Assembly: GCF_001445575.1 (NCBI RefSeq)
Contig: NZ_CP013200.1
Span: 3,720,001-3,784,000, forward strand
Reading direction: 5' to 3'
Source of the DNA: Arthrobacter alpinus
Lineage (GTDB): Bacteria > Actinomycetota > Actinomycetes > Actinomycetales > Micrococcaceae
DNA: 64,000 nucleotides
Shown here: positions 9,096 to 18,095 of the stretch, in pieces
Layout: each line of letters starts with the position of its first letter
Numbering within the stretch: position 1 is the stretch's first letter
Notes under the pieces: model-generated
Seen by the model: only the letters and a program-made list of their open reading frames with translations
Told to the model about the DNA's origin: nothing
The model's database searches: none
Made by a program: the position numbers and the translations under genes

Positions 9096-9871
9096 CAGAG
9101 TGGGAACTTTCCCTGAATTACTGCCGGTTGGTGGTTGCCGTCAATGTCAACATAGAGGGTTGAAGCCATCGGTTGAGCCGGAATGGCAAAGGCGTACTCG
9201 CCAGATTGAACTCCACCGGGTTTGACCGTTCCGAAGAAATCGCTTGTGGTTGAATCCGGGTAAACCGGGGAAGCCACAGTCGAGCCCGGGCCAAATTTTA
9301 GTGTAACTATCACTTGTGACAAATCGACATTGGAGGTGGAATCGTTTGTAATCTTAATGGACATCTTTATGTAGGTCTGGCCCTTGATGGATCCAGCGCT
9401 TTGGTCGGACACAATACCTCTGGCGAAACCTGAAATACTTACGGCAACACCGTCAGCATATTTAACTCCAGATTCGAGTGTTCCTACTGGGGCCTTTTCT
9501 TGCTGTGCGGATGCCAAGGCATTTTGCCGTTTTACGACGGGGGCCCCAGTTGCTGAATCAATGTACCCAGGACCTCCAACCGTCGCACTCGGAGCCGAGG
9601 ATGCCCCTTCCGTTCCTGGGGATCGAGATCCGGAGGAGGGCACGGTGCCGCTTGAAGAGACGGGCCCAGAAGTTGATCCCGCAGCGCCGACATCCACCGT
9701 GTGAACCGGCTGTTGACATCCCGCCAAACCTACCGCAGACAAAACAACGACAACTCCAACAACAAGGGCGGATCCCCGACTTGCAAGAGCGTTACTTCGT
9801 CTGCCTGGATTCGCAAATTCAATCTCCATTGCGGACCGTTTCTGGATTATTTTCATTTTCCCCGGATTCAT
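9095..9871 (-). CDS. Secreted lipoprotein with DUF4352-like domain
   Basis: 258 residues from ATG 9871, with further in-frame ATGs at 9856 and 9829; the last gives the shortest leader before the membrane segment. A lipobox (VGLAGC, Cys52 from the first ATG) follows the hydrophobic stretch LVVGVVVVLS, so the protein should be lipid-anchored outside. Next comes a low-complexity Ser/Gly/Thr/Pro linker (60-110), then a beta-rich C-terminal half (KMSIKITNDST, VKPGGVQSGEYAFAIPA) typical of the DUF4352/telokin-like fold. It sits between the cytidylyltransferase and flippase genes and its stop overlaps the flippase start. Its exact role in polymer export is unknown. Confidence 0.75.
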   Translation of the reverse strand: MNPGKMKIIQKRSAMEIEFANPGRRSNALASRGSALVVGVVVVLSAVGLAGCQQPVHTVDVGAAGSTSGPVSSSGTVPSSGSRSPGTEGASSAPSATVGGPGYIDSATGAPVVKRQNALASAQQEKAPVGTLESGVKYADGVAVSISGFARGIVSDQSAGSIKGQTYIKMSIKITNDSTSNVDLSQVIVTLKFGPGSTVASPVYPDSTTSDFFGTVKPGGVQSGEYAFAIPAQPMASTLYVDIDGNHQPAVIQGKFPL

Positions 9872-9896
9872 ACTTATATTGAGACCAAAAAGCTAA

Positions 9897-10373
9897 TTAT
9901 CGCTTGAGATTCTTCACCCACGGAACAGTCTGTATTCGAAATGACTCTTCGCTAGAATTCATCTGATGTAAAGCCGTTCGCAAAATCGTACTCGAAGTAT
10001 GAACCGTGTACGGAAAATAGACAACTTTCACGCCCACTTCTGCAAAGTCGCGCTCCAAGGTAAGTCCTTTGAACGTACCTTTCCAGTCGTCGCCCTTGAA
10101 GAAGATGTTAAATGGAGTCTGCCGCCAGGTGTCCAACTTATTTGGCAAGAATTCCTCTACGGCCTCATCTACCAATCCGATATTGCGGACAATTTCCAAG
10201 CGTTCTGCCAGTGGAATGACAGGCGCACGACCCTTTGTCGCTATGAGGAGATCGTCAGCTACAACGCCGGCTATGAGATAGTCGCAATGCGCTTTCGCCT
10301 GCCTTAGTAGGTTCAAATGACCTACGTGGAATAGATCGAAGGCACCTGCCGCATATCCAATTCGTTTCGTCAT
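9897..10373 (-). CDS. TagD-like nucleotidyl (probably glycerol-3-phosphate) cytidylyltransferase
   Basis: 158 residues, close to the usual 130-160 for this family. The HxGH nucleotide-binding motif appears as DLFHVGHLNLL (residues 13-23), and the C-terminal loop HTSSTILR corresponds to the ISTS-type motif that contacts the triphosphate. Family members make CDP-glycerol or CDP-activated alditols for teichoic-acid-like polymers and phosphoglycerol decorations. The genes on both sides belong to polysaccharide synthesis, so the likely product is an activated phosphoalditol for the same polymer. Substrate identity is inference. The gene follows the glycosylphosphotransferase with a 9-bp gap. Confidence 0.85.
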   Translation of the reverse strand: MTKRIGYAAGAFDLFHVGHLNLLRQAKAHCDYLIAGVVADDLLIATKGRAPVIPLAERLEIVRNIGLVDEAVEEFLPNKLDTWRQTPFNIFFKGDDWKGTFKGLTLERDFAEVGVKVVYFPYTVHTSSTILRTALHQMNSSEESFRIQTVPWVKNLKR

Positions 10374-10382
10374 TCCATCCCC

Positions 10383-10970
10383 CTAGTAGGCGCCTGTTGG
10401 CTCGTAGACCGCTCTGAATGTTCGCCACAAGATAATGAAGTCCCCCGTAAGCGACCAGTTCTCCACGTAATACAAGTCAAGACGGACAGCCTCATCCCAG
10501 GGAAGATCCGACCGGCCACTGACTTGCCACAGACCGGTGATGCCTGGCTTGATCAGCAACCGACGATGCGTTGGCTTCTCATACTCATCAACTTCTTTTT
10601 TCAAAGGCGGCCGAGGACCAACCAAGCTCATGTCACCCCTGAGAACGTTCCAGAATTGTGGCAACTCATCCAGTGAGTACTTCCTCATCCAGCGTCCGCA
10701 GCGGGTAACCCTCGGATCGATTGCCATCTTGAACATCAGCCCGTCGGTCTCATTGGCATTTTTCAGGCTTGAAAGGATGCTTTCTGCGTTAGTGACCATG
10801 GAACGGAATTTGATCATTTGAAATACTTGACCGTTCCGGCCCACCCGGTCCTGGTGGAAGAATGCCGGTCCGTGGCTGTCTCGCCGGACAACCACGGCCA
10901 GGACCAGCATCAGCGGCAGCAAGACCAGCAGCGCAAAGGACGAGAATGCTATATCCATGGCACGCTTCAC
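10383..10970 (-). CDS. Sugar transferase, C-terminal half of a split polyprenyl glycosylphosphotransferase
   Basis: 195 residues from GTG 10970. It is the catalytic bacterial sugar transferase domain (WbaP/WcaJ/Pgl type): one membrane segment (FSSFALLVLLPLMLVLAVVV), then the conserved FHQDRVGRNGQVFQMIKFRSM, LDELPQFWNVLRGDMSLVGPRP and GITGLWQVSGRSDL blocks. It transfers a sugar-1-phosphate to undecaprenyl phosphate, the committed step of repeat-unit assembly. In homologues this domain is fused to a four-helix N-terminal domain; here that half is the upstream gene, overlapping by 4 nt (GTGA). Minimal enzymes with only this domain are active in other bacteria, so activity may be retained. See the frameshift finding. 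Confidence 0.9.
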   Translation of the reverse strand: MKRAMDIAFSSFALLVLLPLMLVLAVVVRRDSHGPAFFHQDRVGRNGQVFQMIKFRSMVTNAESILSSLKNANETDGLMFKMAIDPRVTRCGRWMRKYSLDELPQFWNVLRGDMSLVGPRPPLKKEVDEYEKPTHRRLLIKPGITGLWQVSGRSDLPWDEAVRLDLYYVENWSLTGDFIILWRTFRAVYEPTGAY

Positions 10971-11950
10971 AACATGTTGGCACCCGAGTACTGCGGAAGC
11001 TCAACGTGCATCAGCGGCAGTCCTTCCACGGGGCGGAAGTGCACCCTGGGTCCAGCCACATTGGTCAGGTTTGATGATAGGACAAGTTCTGTATGCAGTT
11101 CACCCAAATCCCAACCAAGCTGCTGAATAGCACTAGGGCCACCGGGTAAGTTTCCTGCAACGATGACTGTGTCTGCCCCGGTTGCGGACAGTATTTTTTC
11201 AAGCTGCGCTTCGCTAGAAAAGACGGGAACTCGGTACCACGGCGGCGTGAGTTCGGTACCAGCGGTGAGGGATGTCAGTGCCACGCCTGCCACCTTGTAT
11301 CCGGTGCCTGGGTTGGACCGCAACTGGGAGATGACGTAGCCGGCATCTTCGGTGCCACCCATCACCACGGCGTTAGAGAAGTAGCTCCCCGCTGCTCGAC
11401 GCCTGGCCAACCACCTGCGCCACAGCCACCGACTCACCAGCAGAAGGAGAACACCCAGGGGCAACGCTATGGCGAAGAATCCACGTGCAATGTCAAATTT
11501 GAGGACCACCAAGAAGATGGCCAGCAGACCAAAGGCACGCAGGGTTGAATGGATGATTCGCTTATATTCGGTGGCCCCTGAACCAAAGATTCGCTTGTCG
11601 CGGGTGCGGAACAATTCAAGATCCGCGTTCCACATGAGCAGCACAAGAATGCTCAAGGGAATGTATTGGATGGTTGCTCCTTGCAAGGCTGTGGAGCCAT
11701 CGAACATGAACCGCCCCATGAAGGCAACGGCCACGACAGTCAAAGTGACGATGAAGTCTGTAAGACGAATGTTGCGGGCGTAGGCGGTAGACCAGTTGAC
11801 GCCTGTCACCAAGTTGCCTGTGGTGGCGGGGCGCAGCCGTGCGTCCCACACTGCGTGTTTGCTATGCGCTGGCTTCAGCGTCTGGCGCCGTCCGGTTCCG
11901 GCTAGGGTGCCGGTCGACAAAAACGTTGAGTGGTTTTTGAGAATGCTCAT
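10967..11950 (-). CDS. N-terminal half of a split polyprenyl glycosylphosphotransferase
   Basis: About 327 residues from ATG 11950, chosen because GGAAAGGGG lies 6 nt upstream; an ATG at 11974 is also in frame. Visible are four or five hydrophobic segments (residues ~65-185) and a CoA-binding-like Rossmann domain (NAVVMGGTEDAGYVISQL, 195-300), the normal N-terminal architecture of WcaJ-type enzymes. It stops right where homologues continue into the sugar transferase: VELPQYSGAN then ML and stop, while the next gene starts VKRAMD. One extra C after GGTGCCAAC would give GANHVVKRAMD and one continuous protein of about 520 residues. Confidence 0.82.
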   Translation of the reverse strand: MSILKNHSTFLSTGTLAGTGRRQTLKPAHSKHAVWDARLRPATTGNLVTGVNWSTAYARNIRLTDFIVTLTVVAVAFMGRFMFDGSTALQGATIQYIPLSILVLLMWNADLELFRTRDKRIFGSGATEYKRIIHSTLRAFGLLAIFLVVLKFDIARGFFAIALPLGVLLLLVSRWLWRRWLARRRAAGSYFSNAVVMGGTEDAGYVISQLRSNPGTGYKVAGVALTSLTAGTELTPPWYRVPVFSSEAQLEKILSATGADTVIVAGNLPGGPSAIQQLGWDLGELHTELVLSSNLTNVAGPRVHFRPVEGLPLMHVELPQYSGANML

Positions 11951-12234
11951 GACATCCCCTTTCCGAATGGGCACAGAGCGAGAACGCTCACCACTGACCG
12001 CTGCTGCGGCCAGTGGTTCCAGCGACTAAGGGGAGCCGACGACGGCTGGGGGAAAGCCTTGGTCTCAGAAGGCTTATCCGCCGCCGGCTCCGAATAAGGA
12101 GCCCAATGACAGAGATTGGACAGATCTTGTTGGGGTGAGGGCGAAGCATAGGTAACTACGTGGCGTAGGTGCGCTTCGAGACAGGCTTTAACTCCCCCAG
12201 CAAGGTGCACCACCGCGTGCTCTGGACTAGACAT
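11947..12234 (-). CDS. Small 95-residue hypothetical protein / leader ORF
   Basis: A strong ribosome site AGGAAGG lies 5 nt before ATG 12234, and the stop codon overlaps the next gene's ATG (ATGA), so it looks like a genuinely translated first gene of the polysaccharide operon. The product has no signal peptide or membrane segment, is rich in His, Pro and Ser, and resembles nothing I recognise. It may act as a coupling or attenuation leader for the glycosylphosphotransferase. The alternative is a chance open frame in a leader RNA. Confidence 0.5.
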   Translation of the reverse strand: MSSPEHAVVHLAGGVKACLEAHLRHVVTYASPSPQQDLSNLCHWAPYSEPAADKPSETKAFPQPSSAPLSRWNHWPQQRSVVSVLALCPFGKGMS

Positions 12235-12412
12235 TGAGACCTTCCTGCACAGATATCCGGTGGGATACCTCTAGCTAACGGCCTCCGAGCACTGCGTGCA
12301 CGAGTGGCCACTACGCTATTAGTCGCAGGTTGCCTGAGTATGATGCTGGGAAATACTTGTAGAGGTACTCACACCCTGGAGCACGGTACTTGGTTCTGGA
12401 TACCTGGCGCAC
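12235..12412 (-). promoter_or_regulatory. Presumed promoter/operator region of the polysaccharide operon
   Basis: This gap lies between the regulator genes' terminator and the leader ORF and must hold the operon promoter. It contains an inverted pair GAGTA (12335-12339) and TACTC (12366-12370) with an inner TACTT, and a near-palindrome GGTACTTGGTTCTGGATACC at about 12386-12405. Either could be a LuxR-type operator; no sure -10/-35 pair was identified. Confidence 0.3.
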
Positions 12413-12451
12413 AAAAAAGCCACCATCTCGCGCAACGCAAGACGGTGGTTT
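12413..12451 (-). terminator. Rho-independent terminator after the first LuxR gene
   Basis: Read on the minus strand, an arm AAACCACCGTCTTGCG pairs imperfectly with CGCGAGATGGTGGCTT and is followed by TTTTTT. It lies about 40 nt past the stop of the regulator gene. Confidence 0.8.
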
Positions 12452-12489
12452 CCGGTGCTCCTTAGTGCTCCAAAGCGGAGGGGTGTTTC

Positions 12490-15237
12490 CTAATCAGAGA
12501 GAACCTGCACCAGATCATTGCGGTCGGTAATCTCCAGCTTTGCATAGGCCCTGTACAGGTGCCCTTCAACTGTTCGAACCGAGACATGGAGGGCAGCCGC
12601 AATGGACTTATCGCTCAGTCCCTGTGCGGCCATGAGCGAGATTTCGAGCTCTCTAGCGGTCAACCGTTCTTGGAGTCGGTGATGACCGCCACGTACCCCG
12701 GGCCTCGACTCCTGCACCTCGCCAACGGCAGCGTCGACCCGTTCAAGACCGTCACGCACCCGATGTGACAGAAGAGAGTGGCGGTCCTTGGCTAACGCGG
12801 ACGATGCCAACCGGAATGCCCTGCCAGCGTATTGGTACATTTGTGCTTCCAAAAGCTGTTCGCCCACATTCACCAGCACTGGAGCGCTTCTTTGCTCAAG
12901 CGCCTCGGCAAAGGAGGCCAAGCCTGCAGCCCAGCGGCCCTCCACCTGTGTCGCTATAGCCAGGATCCGGCGTCGCGCTTGGCTCGGTTCAAACTCCAGC
13001 AGCAGAGCCAGCGCATTGAGCTCCGCTGTGAATTGTCCTCGTGCATGGAGATCATCGGCCAAGCTGAAAAGCTCGGCAATACCTGCCCCATCGCCGTCCA
13101 AATATTCACGCGCTGCAGCAATGAAGGCTCGTTCATGGGCTACCACGATGAACATACCGGTGTCCTCCGAGTACTGCCGAACCAGCTCCCGCGCAGTGTC
13201 GAGGCGTCCCGATTTAGCGGCCGCATACGCCGCCATTGCTGAGCAATAGCCCAAGAGCTGCTGTGGATCGCTGTGCGCCAGACCATCACAGCTCTCCAGC
13301 AGCGACGCCAACGCTGCAGTGGTGCGACCCTGGCGCAGCAGCATCATTCCGCGGGCAACACCAACACTGCCACCAAAGGAAATGGTGGCCTTACCGACGT
13401 CGACGGCGAGAGACTGCATTAGCTGCTCCGCCTCGTCCCACAGCCCCGCCGTCAACGAGGCAACCTGAGCCCGGGTGATGATCATTTCCGGCACGAAGTA
13501 CACGTCATGATCCTCGGCCTGAACAATCGCGAAGGCCGACATGGCCCGTGCCATTCCGGCGACGGGTTGGCCCAAGGCGCTCAACCTCTCGGCATCCAGC
13601 GCCAAAGCCATGGACCGGTTGCACAAATGATCCGCATCATCAGTTCCGGTAGTTCTGCCGAGCACGTTTTGTATGTGCGGCTGCATCAGGTGGTACTCGC
13701 CAGACCTGGAATGAGCCATCAAATCAATGATGTTGGCCCGCTCCCCAGCCCGCAATAGGATGTCCTGAGCGTTCTGCGGATCGCCGCCCGCAAGTCTGTC
13801 AGCGTGTAAGCGCAAGGTGATGGCATCACCATGGATGGTGTCCGCAGCAAGCCCTAGCGCCGACTTTGTGGCAGCCCGCAACAGTCCACCAAACATGAGT
13901 TCTGAGACACTACCGGCACTCTCCGGAGCATTCTCCAACAGTGCCGCCGCTGCCGCGTACTCCCCCACGTTGAACCGAGCACGCGCCTTGATGGCGTGAG
14001 CCCTGCCGTAGTTTCGAGGACCAGTAACCTCGTCGGCGAGCCGCAAGGCCATCCCGGTTTCATAGAGCTTGCACGCAAAAATGGCAGCTTTCAACAGGTC
14101 TTCATCGGGGACCGGAAGACCACTTTCCAGCGTCCAAATGACCATCCGCAAGGCGGACTCGGGTGTGGTGGATTCCATCTTGAGCTCATTGATGAGCCGG
14201 CTGTGCAACATGCGGCTCTGGGCTCGTGGCACCAGTTCGCGAATAACTTCCCCGTAGACCGGGTTGATCAGCCTCAGCAATGCGGTTCCGTCAAGGGTTT
14301 CCTGGAGCAGATGGCGTTCAAAAAGTTCCGCCAACGCTTCTGTTCCCATCTGCTTGCTGACTATTTCAGCTGCAACAGGTTCGCTCAAAGCCACAAGGTT
14401 TAGGGTCCTCAGCGCCACCGCTGATAGCCCACGCAGTTGTTCCCTGACCACCGACTGTAATTGGTAACCGGCAGGTACCGACGCAATGTCCATCACCCAC
14501 AGACCGTTTCGCAGGTGCAACTTTCCACTAGCCAGGGCATCGTCCATGAGCAGCTTGATGAGAAGCGGGTTCCCGGCAGCGGTGTGCCAAAAGTACCAGC
14601 CGGTGTTTGCCGTGGGTGTCCCACCCAGCAACCCGGCGCAAAACGCGTGTCCGTCCTCCCGCGTCAGGGCCCACAAATGGAACCTTTCAGCGACGCCGGC
14701 GTCCCAAAGTTGCGGCAAGGGACTGACGGGTTCATTGCCTGCACGGTGGGCAATAACCACCTGGATCTTCTCCGCCTGAGCTAGGTTGACCACTACCTCA
14801 GCTGTGGCCCTGTCAATGAAGCCGGATTCGTCGATGATCAACAAAGGCTTGCCGAGCTCCACATCGTTGCCAAGCTCTGCCCGCAGTTTTGTTTCTTGCT
14901 CGTCCAAAAGAGCGAGGGTTTTCCTGATGGCATCAACATGAGATTCTACAAACGCATTCGAAGTACGGCGTAGAAAAGGAGCAAGAATTCCAAACGGTAT
15001 AGATGCCAACGACGGCGTTCCCTGCAGCGAAATCACGGCTGCGTGGGAGGAGGTTGCTTTGGCCAGTTCACGCAGCAAGGAGGTGGTGCCCAGCCCCATT
15101 TCACTGCTCAAGAAGATGGCACTGCAGCCAGATCGATGTAGCTGGTTGGTCAATTCTTCCAGTTCTTCCTGGCGGCAGAACGGCGTAGCAAGCGTAGGGG
15201 GATCATGCTGGCGGTGGTTTCCGGAATTCACTGCCAT
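12490..15237 (-). CDS. LuxR-family (LAL-type) regulator with degenerate ATPase
   Basis: 915 residues: N-terminal AAA/STAND-like ATPase (1-300), a long helical TPR-like middle, and a C-terminal LuxR helix-turn-helix (about 850-910: LTARELEISLMAAQGLSDKSIAAALHVSVRTVEGH). The Walker A region reads EMGLGTTSLL (about residue 45), lacking the invariant Lys of GxxxxGK(T/S), while Walker B (PLLIIDESG) is present, so ATP binding may be impaired. The start lies 3 nt after the stop of the upstream paralogue, so the two are probably co-translated. The pair is upstream of and oriented like the polysaccharide operon, which suggests control of it (inference). Confidence 0.88.
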   Translation of the reverse strand: MAVNSGNHRQHDPPTLATPFCRQEELEELTNQLHRSGCSAIFLSSEMGLGTTSLLRELAKATSSHAAVISLQGTPSLASIPFGILAPFLRRTSNAFVESHVDAIRKTLALLDEQETKLRAELGNDVELGKPLLIIDESGFIDRATAEVVVNLAQAEKIQVVIAHRAGNEPVSPLPQLWDAGVAERFHLWALTREDGHAFCAGLLGGTPTANTGWYFWHTAAGNPLLIKLLMDDALASGKLHLRNGLWVMDIASVPAGYQLQSVVREQLRGLSAVALRTLNLVALSEPVAAEIVSKQMGTEALAELFERHLLQETLDGTALLRLINPVYGEVIRELVPRAQSRMLHSRLINELKMESTTPESALRMVIWTLESGLPVPDEDLLKAAIFACKLYETGMALRLADEVTGPRNYGRAHAIKARARFNVGEYAAAAALLENAPESAGSVSELMFGGLLRAATKSALGLAADTIHGDAITLRLHADRLAGGDPQNAQDILLRAGERANIIDLMAHSRSGEYHLMQPHIQNVLGRTTGTDDADHLCNRSMALALDAERLSALGQPVAGMARAMSAFAIVQAEDHDVYFVPEMIITRAQVASLTAGLWDEAEQLMQSLAVDVGKATISFGGSVGVARGMMLLRQGRTTAALASLLESCDGLAHSDPQQLLGYCSAMAAYAAAKSGRLDTARELVRQYSEDTGMFIVVAHERAFIAAAREYLDGDGAGIAELFSLADDLHARGQFTAELNALALLLEFEPSQARRRILAIATQVEGRWAAGLASFAEALEQRSAPVLVNVGEQLLEAQMYQYAGRAFRLASSALAKDRHSLLSHRVRDGLERVDAAVGEVQESRPGVRGGHHRLQERLTARELEISLMAAQGLSDKSIAAALHVSVRTVEGHLYRAYAKLEITDRNDLVQVLSD

Positions 15238-15240
15238 TGC

Positions 15241-17970
15241 CTAGAAGTCCTGGTCTTCAGTAAGCTCATGCCTCGTGGTGATGCCCAGCTTGCTGTACAG
15301 CTGATAGAGATGACCTTCCACCGTCCTGACAGAGACGCCGATCCTGTCAGCAATGGCACGGTTGCCAAGCCCGCGTTTGGCCAACTTCGCCACCTGAATT
15401 TCCCGCTGTGTGAGCTTGACCCCCGCACTTTGGGGCTGGAAGGGCAGTTTTGGCAGGTTCTTGTGGAGGCGGTCCAAACGCTGCGATGCCAGCCTGGCCA
15501 AGGAGTTTCGTCCCGCGTCCCTCGCGAAGTCCAAGGCGAGAACCGCACATCGGGATTCGACGGCGTCGAGCTTCAATGTCTCAGCAATGTGCGCAGCTTC
15601 CAGCGCCTTTTCGGCATCTTTAGTCCGGCAACTGCGTGCCAGTAATACATTCAGCGTTGCCATGGGGCCTTGACGGCGTAGGGAAACATCCTCCAACAGC
15701 GCGTAATCCTTGTCGGTCGCCTGGATGGTTGCGGCGAAAAGTGACATGGAGGCCATGGCAAACCGTCCCTTGTCAATGTCAACGAGGGCTGAGAGATGCA
15801 TTTGTTCCGTTGCCCGCGGGTCATCGAGCCAGCGCAGCGCCAGGTGCGTGAAGAAATTGAGCATGGCTTGGTTGGTCCACAAGGTTGGCCAAGGGACGGA
15901 TTCGGCCAGTTCCAGCCAGTCCCTTGCGTCCTGTTCATTGTTGACTTGGGCGTGACAGAAGGCCAGCGCAGCATAAGCCAGGCCCAGAGCATGGTCACTA
16001 TTCCGGGCTTCAAGCTGGGCCGCCGCAGACATGAGCACCTGCACTGCCTCGGCCCCACGTCCGGCAAATGCATGTGCCAAGCCAAGGTTGAGCTCGATCA
16101 AACCGCCGCGGTAAGGAACGGGGCGGTGCAAGCCTCCAATTTCATCCTGAAGCATCGCAACGCAGTCGATCCACTGCCCGCTCCAAATCTGGGCGATCGC
16201 CTTTCCGTTGCGAGCGTAATCACTGAAAAGTGGAGTCACGCCAAGGGCTGCAGCGTCCGTCTCGATGCGTTTGGCCAGCGCAATCGCATCCAACTCACGG
16301 CCAACTGCTGCTAGGGCAGGAACCAGCAGGCACGCGCAATTGAGACGATACGCGGCGTCGCCCTCATTCGTTGCCGCCTCCAACTCCGGGATGACGGCAG
16401 TGAACTCGCCCAGGTGGATCTGATATTCGAAACGGGCCAAGTTCAGAAGTGTTCGTCCCAACTTTTCTGTCGTGTCCGGACCCTTGCCATTTTCGGCAGC
16501 GAGACGTTCCTCGGCGCCAGTCAATAGCTCCTGAATTCTCGGCAAGCCGGCTTCTACCCACAGCAGTGCCCGGGTGCAGGCCAAAACCCACGCCCCAAAT
16601 TCTTCAATGGGTAGCTGCGAAATGACTGTAGCGGGTACACCATCAAGGACAGCAACGGCTGCCTTGTAGTCAGCCAACAGTTGGTAAGCGGCGCTTCGGG
16701 CCTGTACTGATTTGACCCACGAGGGGTGATCTGTGGGAATCTGCGTGGCGCAGCGTATTGCTAACTGTGGATCGAAGTTCTGCAGAGCGCTCAACGCCGC
16801 GGCCAAGGCAACTCGAGGGTCCAGGACCATCCCGGCGTCGAGAGTCCATGTGGCCAGCGACATGATTTCACGACCATCAAGAGATTCCAACTCCTGATCT
16901 ACGGTCAGGGCAATCTCAGTGAACATTTCAGCCATCCGCTTCGGGCTCAGCCCGCTGCGAACAATGTCCCCAACATATTGCTCGGCAAGGAACGCCCGAT
17001 GGCGCCCTTCGGCTGAAATCTCAACGAATCCGCGTTCCTCTAGTTGCCAGAGAGTCTCCTGTCCCAAGGCAGAGATCGCCACCTGCAGGGGCGCAATGCC
17101 AAGGAGTGACATCTTCTCCACGCCCAGACGCACGGCAGCATCCTCCCGCGATAGCCGAGAGCTCACAATTTCTGCCAAGGCGCTGGTGGAGTCCAGATTG
17201 ATAGCGTCTTTCACAACCCAACCGCCAAGGTGTTTGACAATGCTTCCCTTGACTACCTGTTCGCGGAACAAAGCCTGCAGAACCAGCGGAATGCCATTGC
17301 TGGCCTCATGCAAAGCCGTCACCGCAGTTTGGGAAACAAAGGTCCCGGTCGCTTTGGCGATCAGCTCCCCTACTTCGGCCAGGCTGAAATGGTCCAACCG
17401 GATCTCACCGAGTTGTCCGTCCTTGGCTAACCACACCAGGTCTTCGGGGAGATCGGCGGAATCCCGTGCCATTACCAACACCTTGGCCGTTCCGCCAAGC
17501 AGCAGGTGCATCATGACACCCACCGTCAAGAAATCCAGCCCCGGCAGATCATCCACGATCAAGAGCACGTCACGGCCAGCCGCATCCGCTCTGATGAGTT
17601 CATCAATTCCACGGATCACCCCTGTGGGGGTTTCCAGCGCGCTGGCAGGCAGCCGGGCCATCAGCATGGACAGAGGGCCGTAAGAGATGACAGCTTCGGC
17701 CGATGAGCCGAACAAACGTTCAATGTGAGTGGTGGGGGCCAGTGTTTTTTCTACCGCACGGGCAAGAGTAGTCTTGCCGACACCCCAGGGGCCGATAACC
17801 GTGACCCCATAGGTGGCAGGGTCATTGAGGGCGCGAACAGTCCGGTCGATTTCCGTCTGCCTAACGAAAGAAGACCAGAACTTCCTATCAGCCGCCCCCA
17901 TGGCTTCGAATGTCCCCAATGCCGCAGGTTTCGACCATTTTCCAGCCGCGACATTGTTATAAGTTGTCAT
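15241..17970 (-). CDS. LuxR-family (LAL-type) ATPase regulator
   Basis: 909 residues. An intact Walker A (VIGPWGVGKTTLARAV, about residues 56-71) and Walker B (VLLIVDDLPGLD) mark an N-terminal STAND ATPase; then follow a winged-helix-like segment, TPR-like repeats, and a C-terminal LuxR helix-turn-helix (about 850-905: LTQREIQVAKLAKRGLGNRAIADRIGVSVRTVEGH). It is a paralogue of the next gene (shared SVRTVEGHLYxxYxKLxIT), so the two arose by tandem duplication. Such regulators normally sense a ligand through the TPR region and activate transcription when bound to ATP. The ligand is unknown. Confidence 0.9.
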   Translation of the reverse strand: MTTYNNVAAGKWSKPAALGTFEAMGAADRKFWSSFVRQTEIDRTVRALNDPATYGVTVIGPWGVGKTTLARAVEKTLAPTTHIERLFGSSAEAVISYGPLSMLMARLPASALETPTGVIRGIDELIRADAAGRDVLLIVDDLPGLDFLTVGVMMHLLLGGTAKVLVMARDSADLPEDLVWLAKDGQLGEIRLDHFSLAEVGELIAKATGTFVSQTAVTALHEASNGIPLVLQALFREQVVKGSIVKHLGGWVVKDAINLDSTSALAEIVSSRLSREDAAVRLGVEKMSLLGIAPLQVAISALGQETLWQLEERGFVEISAEGRHRAFLAEQYVGDIVRSGLSPKRMAEMFTEIALTVDQELESLDGREIMSLATWTLDAGMVLDPRVALAAALSALQNFDPQLAIRCATQIPTDHPSWVKSVQARSAAYQLLADYKAAVAVLDGVPATVISQLPIEEFGAWVLACTRALLWVEAGLPRIQELLTGAEERLAAENGKGPDTTEKLGRTLLNLARFEYQIHLGEFTAVIPELEAATNEGDAAYRLNCACLLVPALAAVGRELDAIALAKRIETDAAALGVTPLFSDYARNGKAIAQIWSGQWIDCVAMLQDEIGGLHRPVPYRGGLIELNLGLAHAFAGRGAEAVQVLMSAAAQLEARNSDHALGLAYAALAFCHAQVNNEQDARDWLELAESVPWPTLWTNQAMLNFFTHLALRWLDDPRATEQMHLSALVDIDKGRFAMASMSLFAATIQATDKDYALLEDVSLRRQGPMATLNVLLARSCRTKDAEKALEAAHIAETLKLDAVESRCAVLALDFARDAGRNSLARLASQRLDRLHKNLPKLPFQPQSAGVKLTQREIQVAKLAKRGLGNRAIADRIGVSVRTVEGHLYQLYSKLGITTRHELTEDQDF

Positions 17971-18095
17971 CTCGAGACCCCGTTTGTCCTACGTCCAACA
18001 GCCCCCTCAGAGCCGCCGCACCGCATAATGGCGATCATAACAGTTGGGATGGACAAACTACACCGCAGGGGTGATGCACAACACAATGTGTCGAG

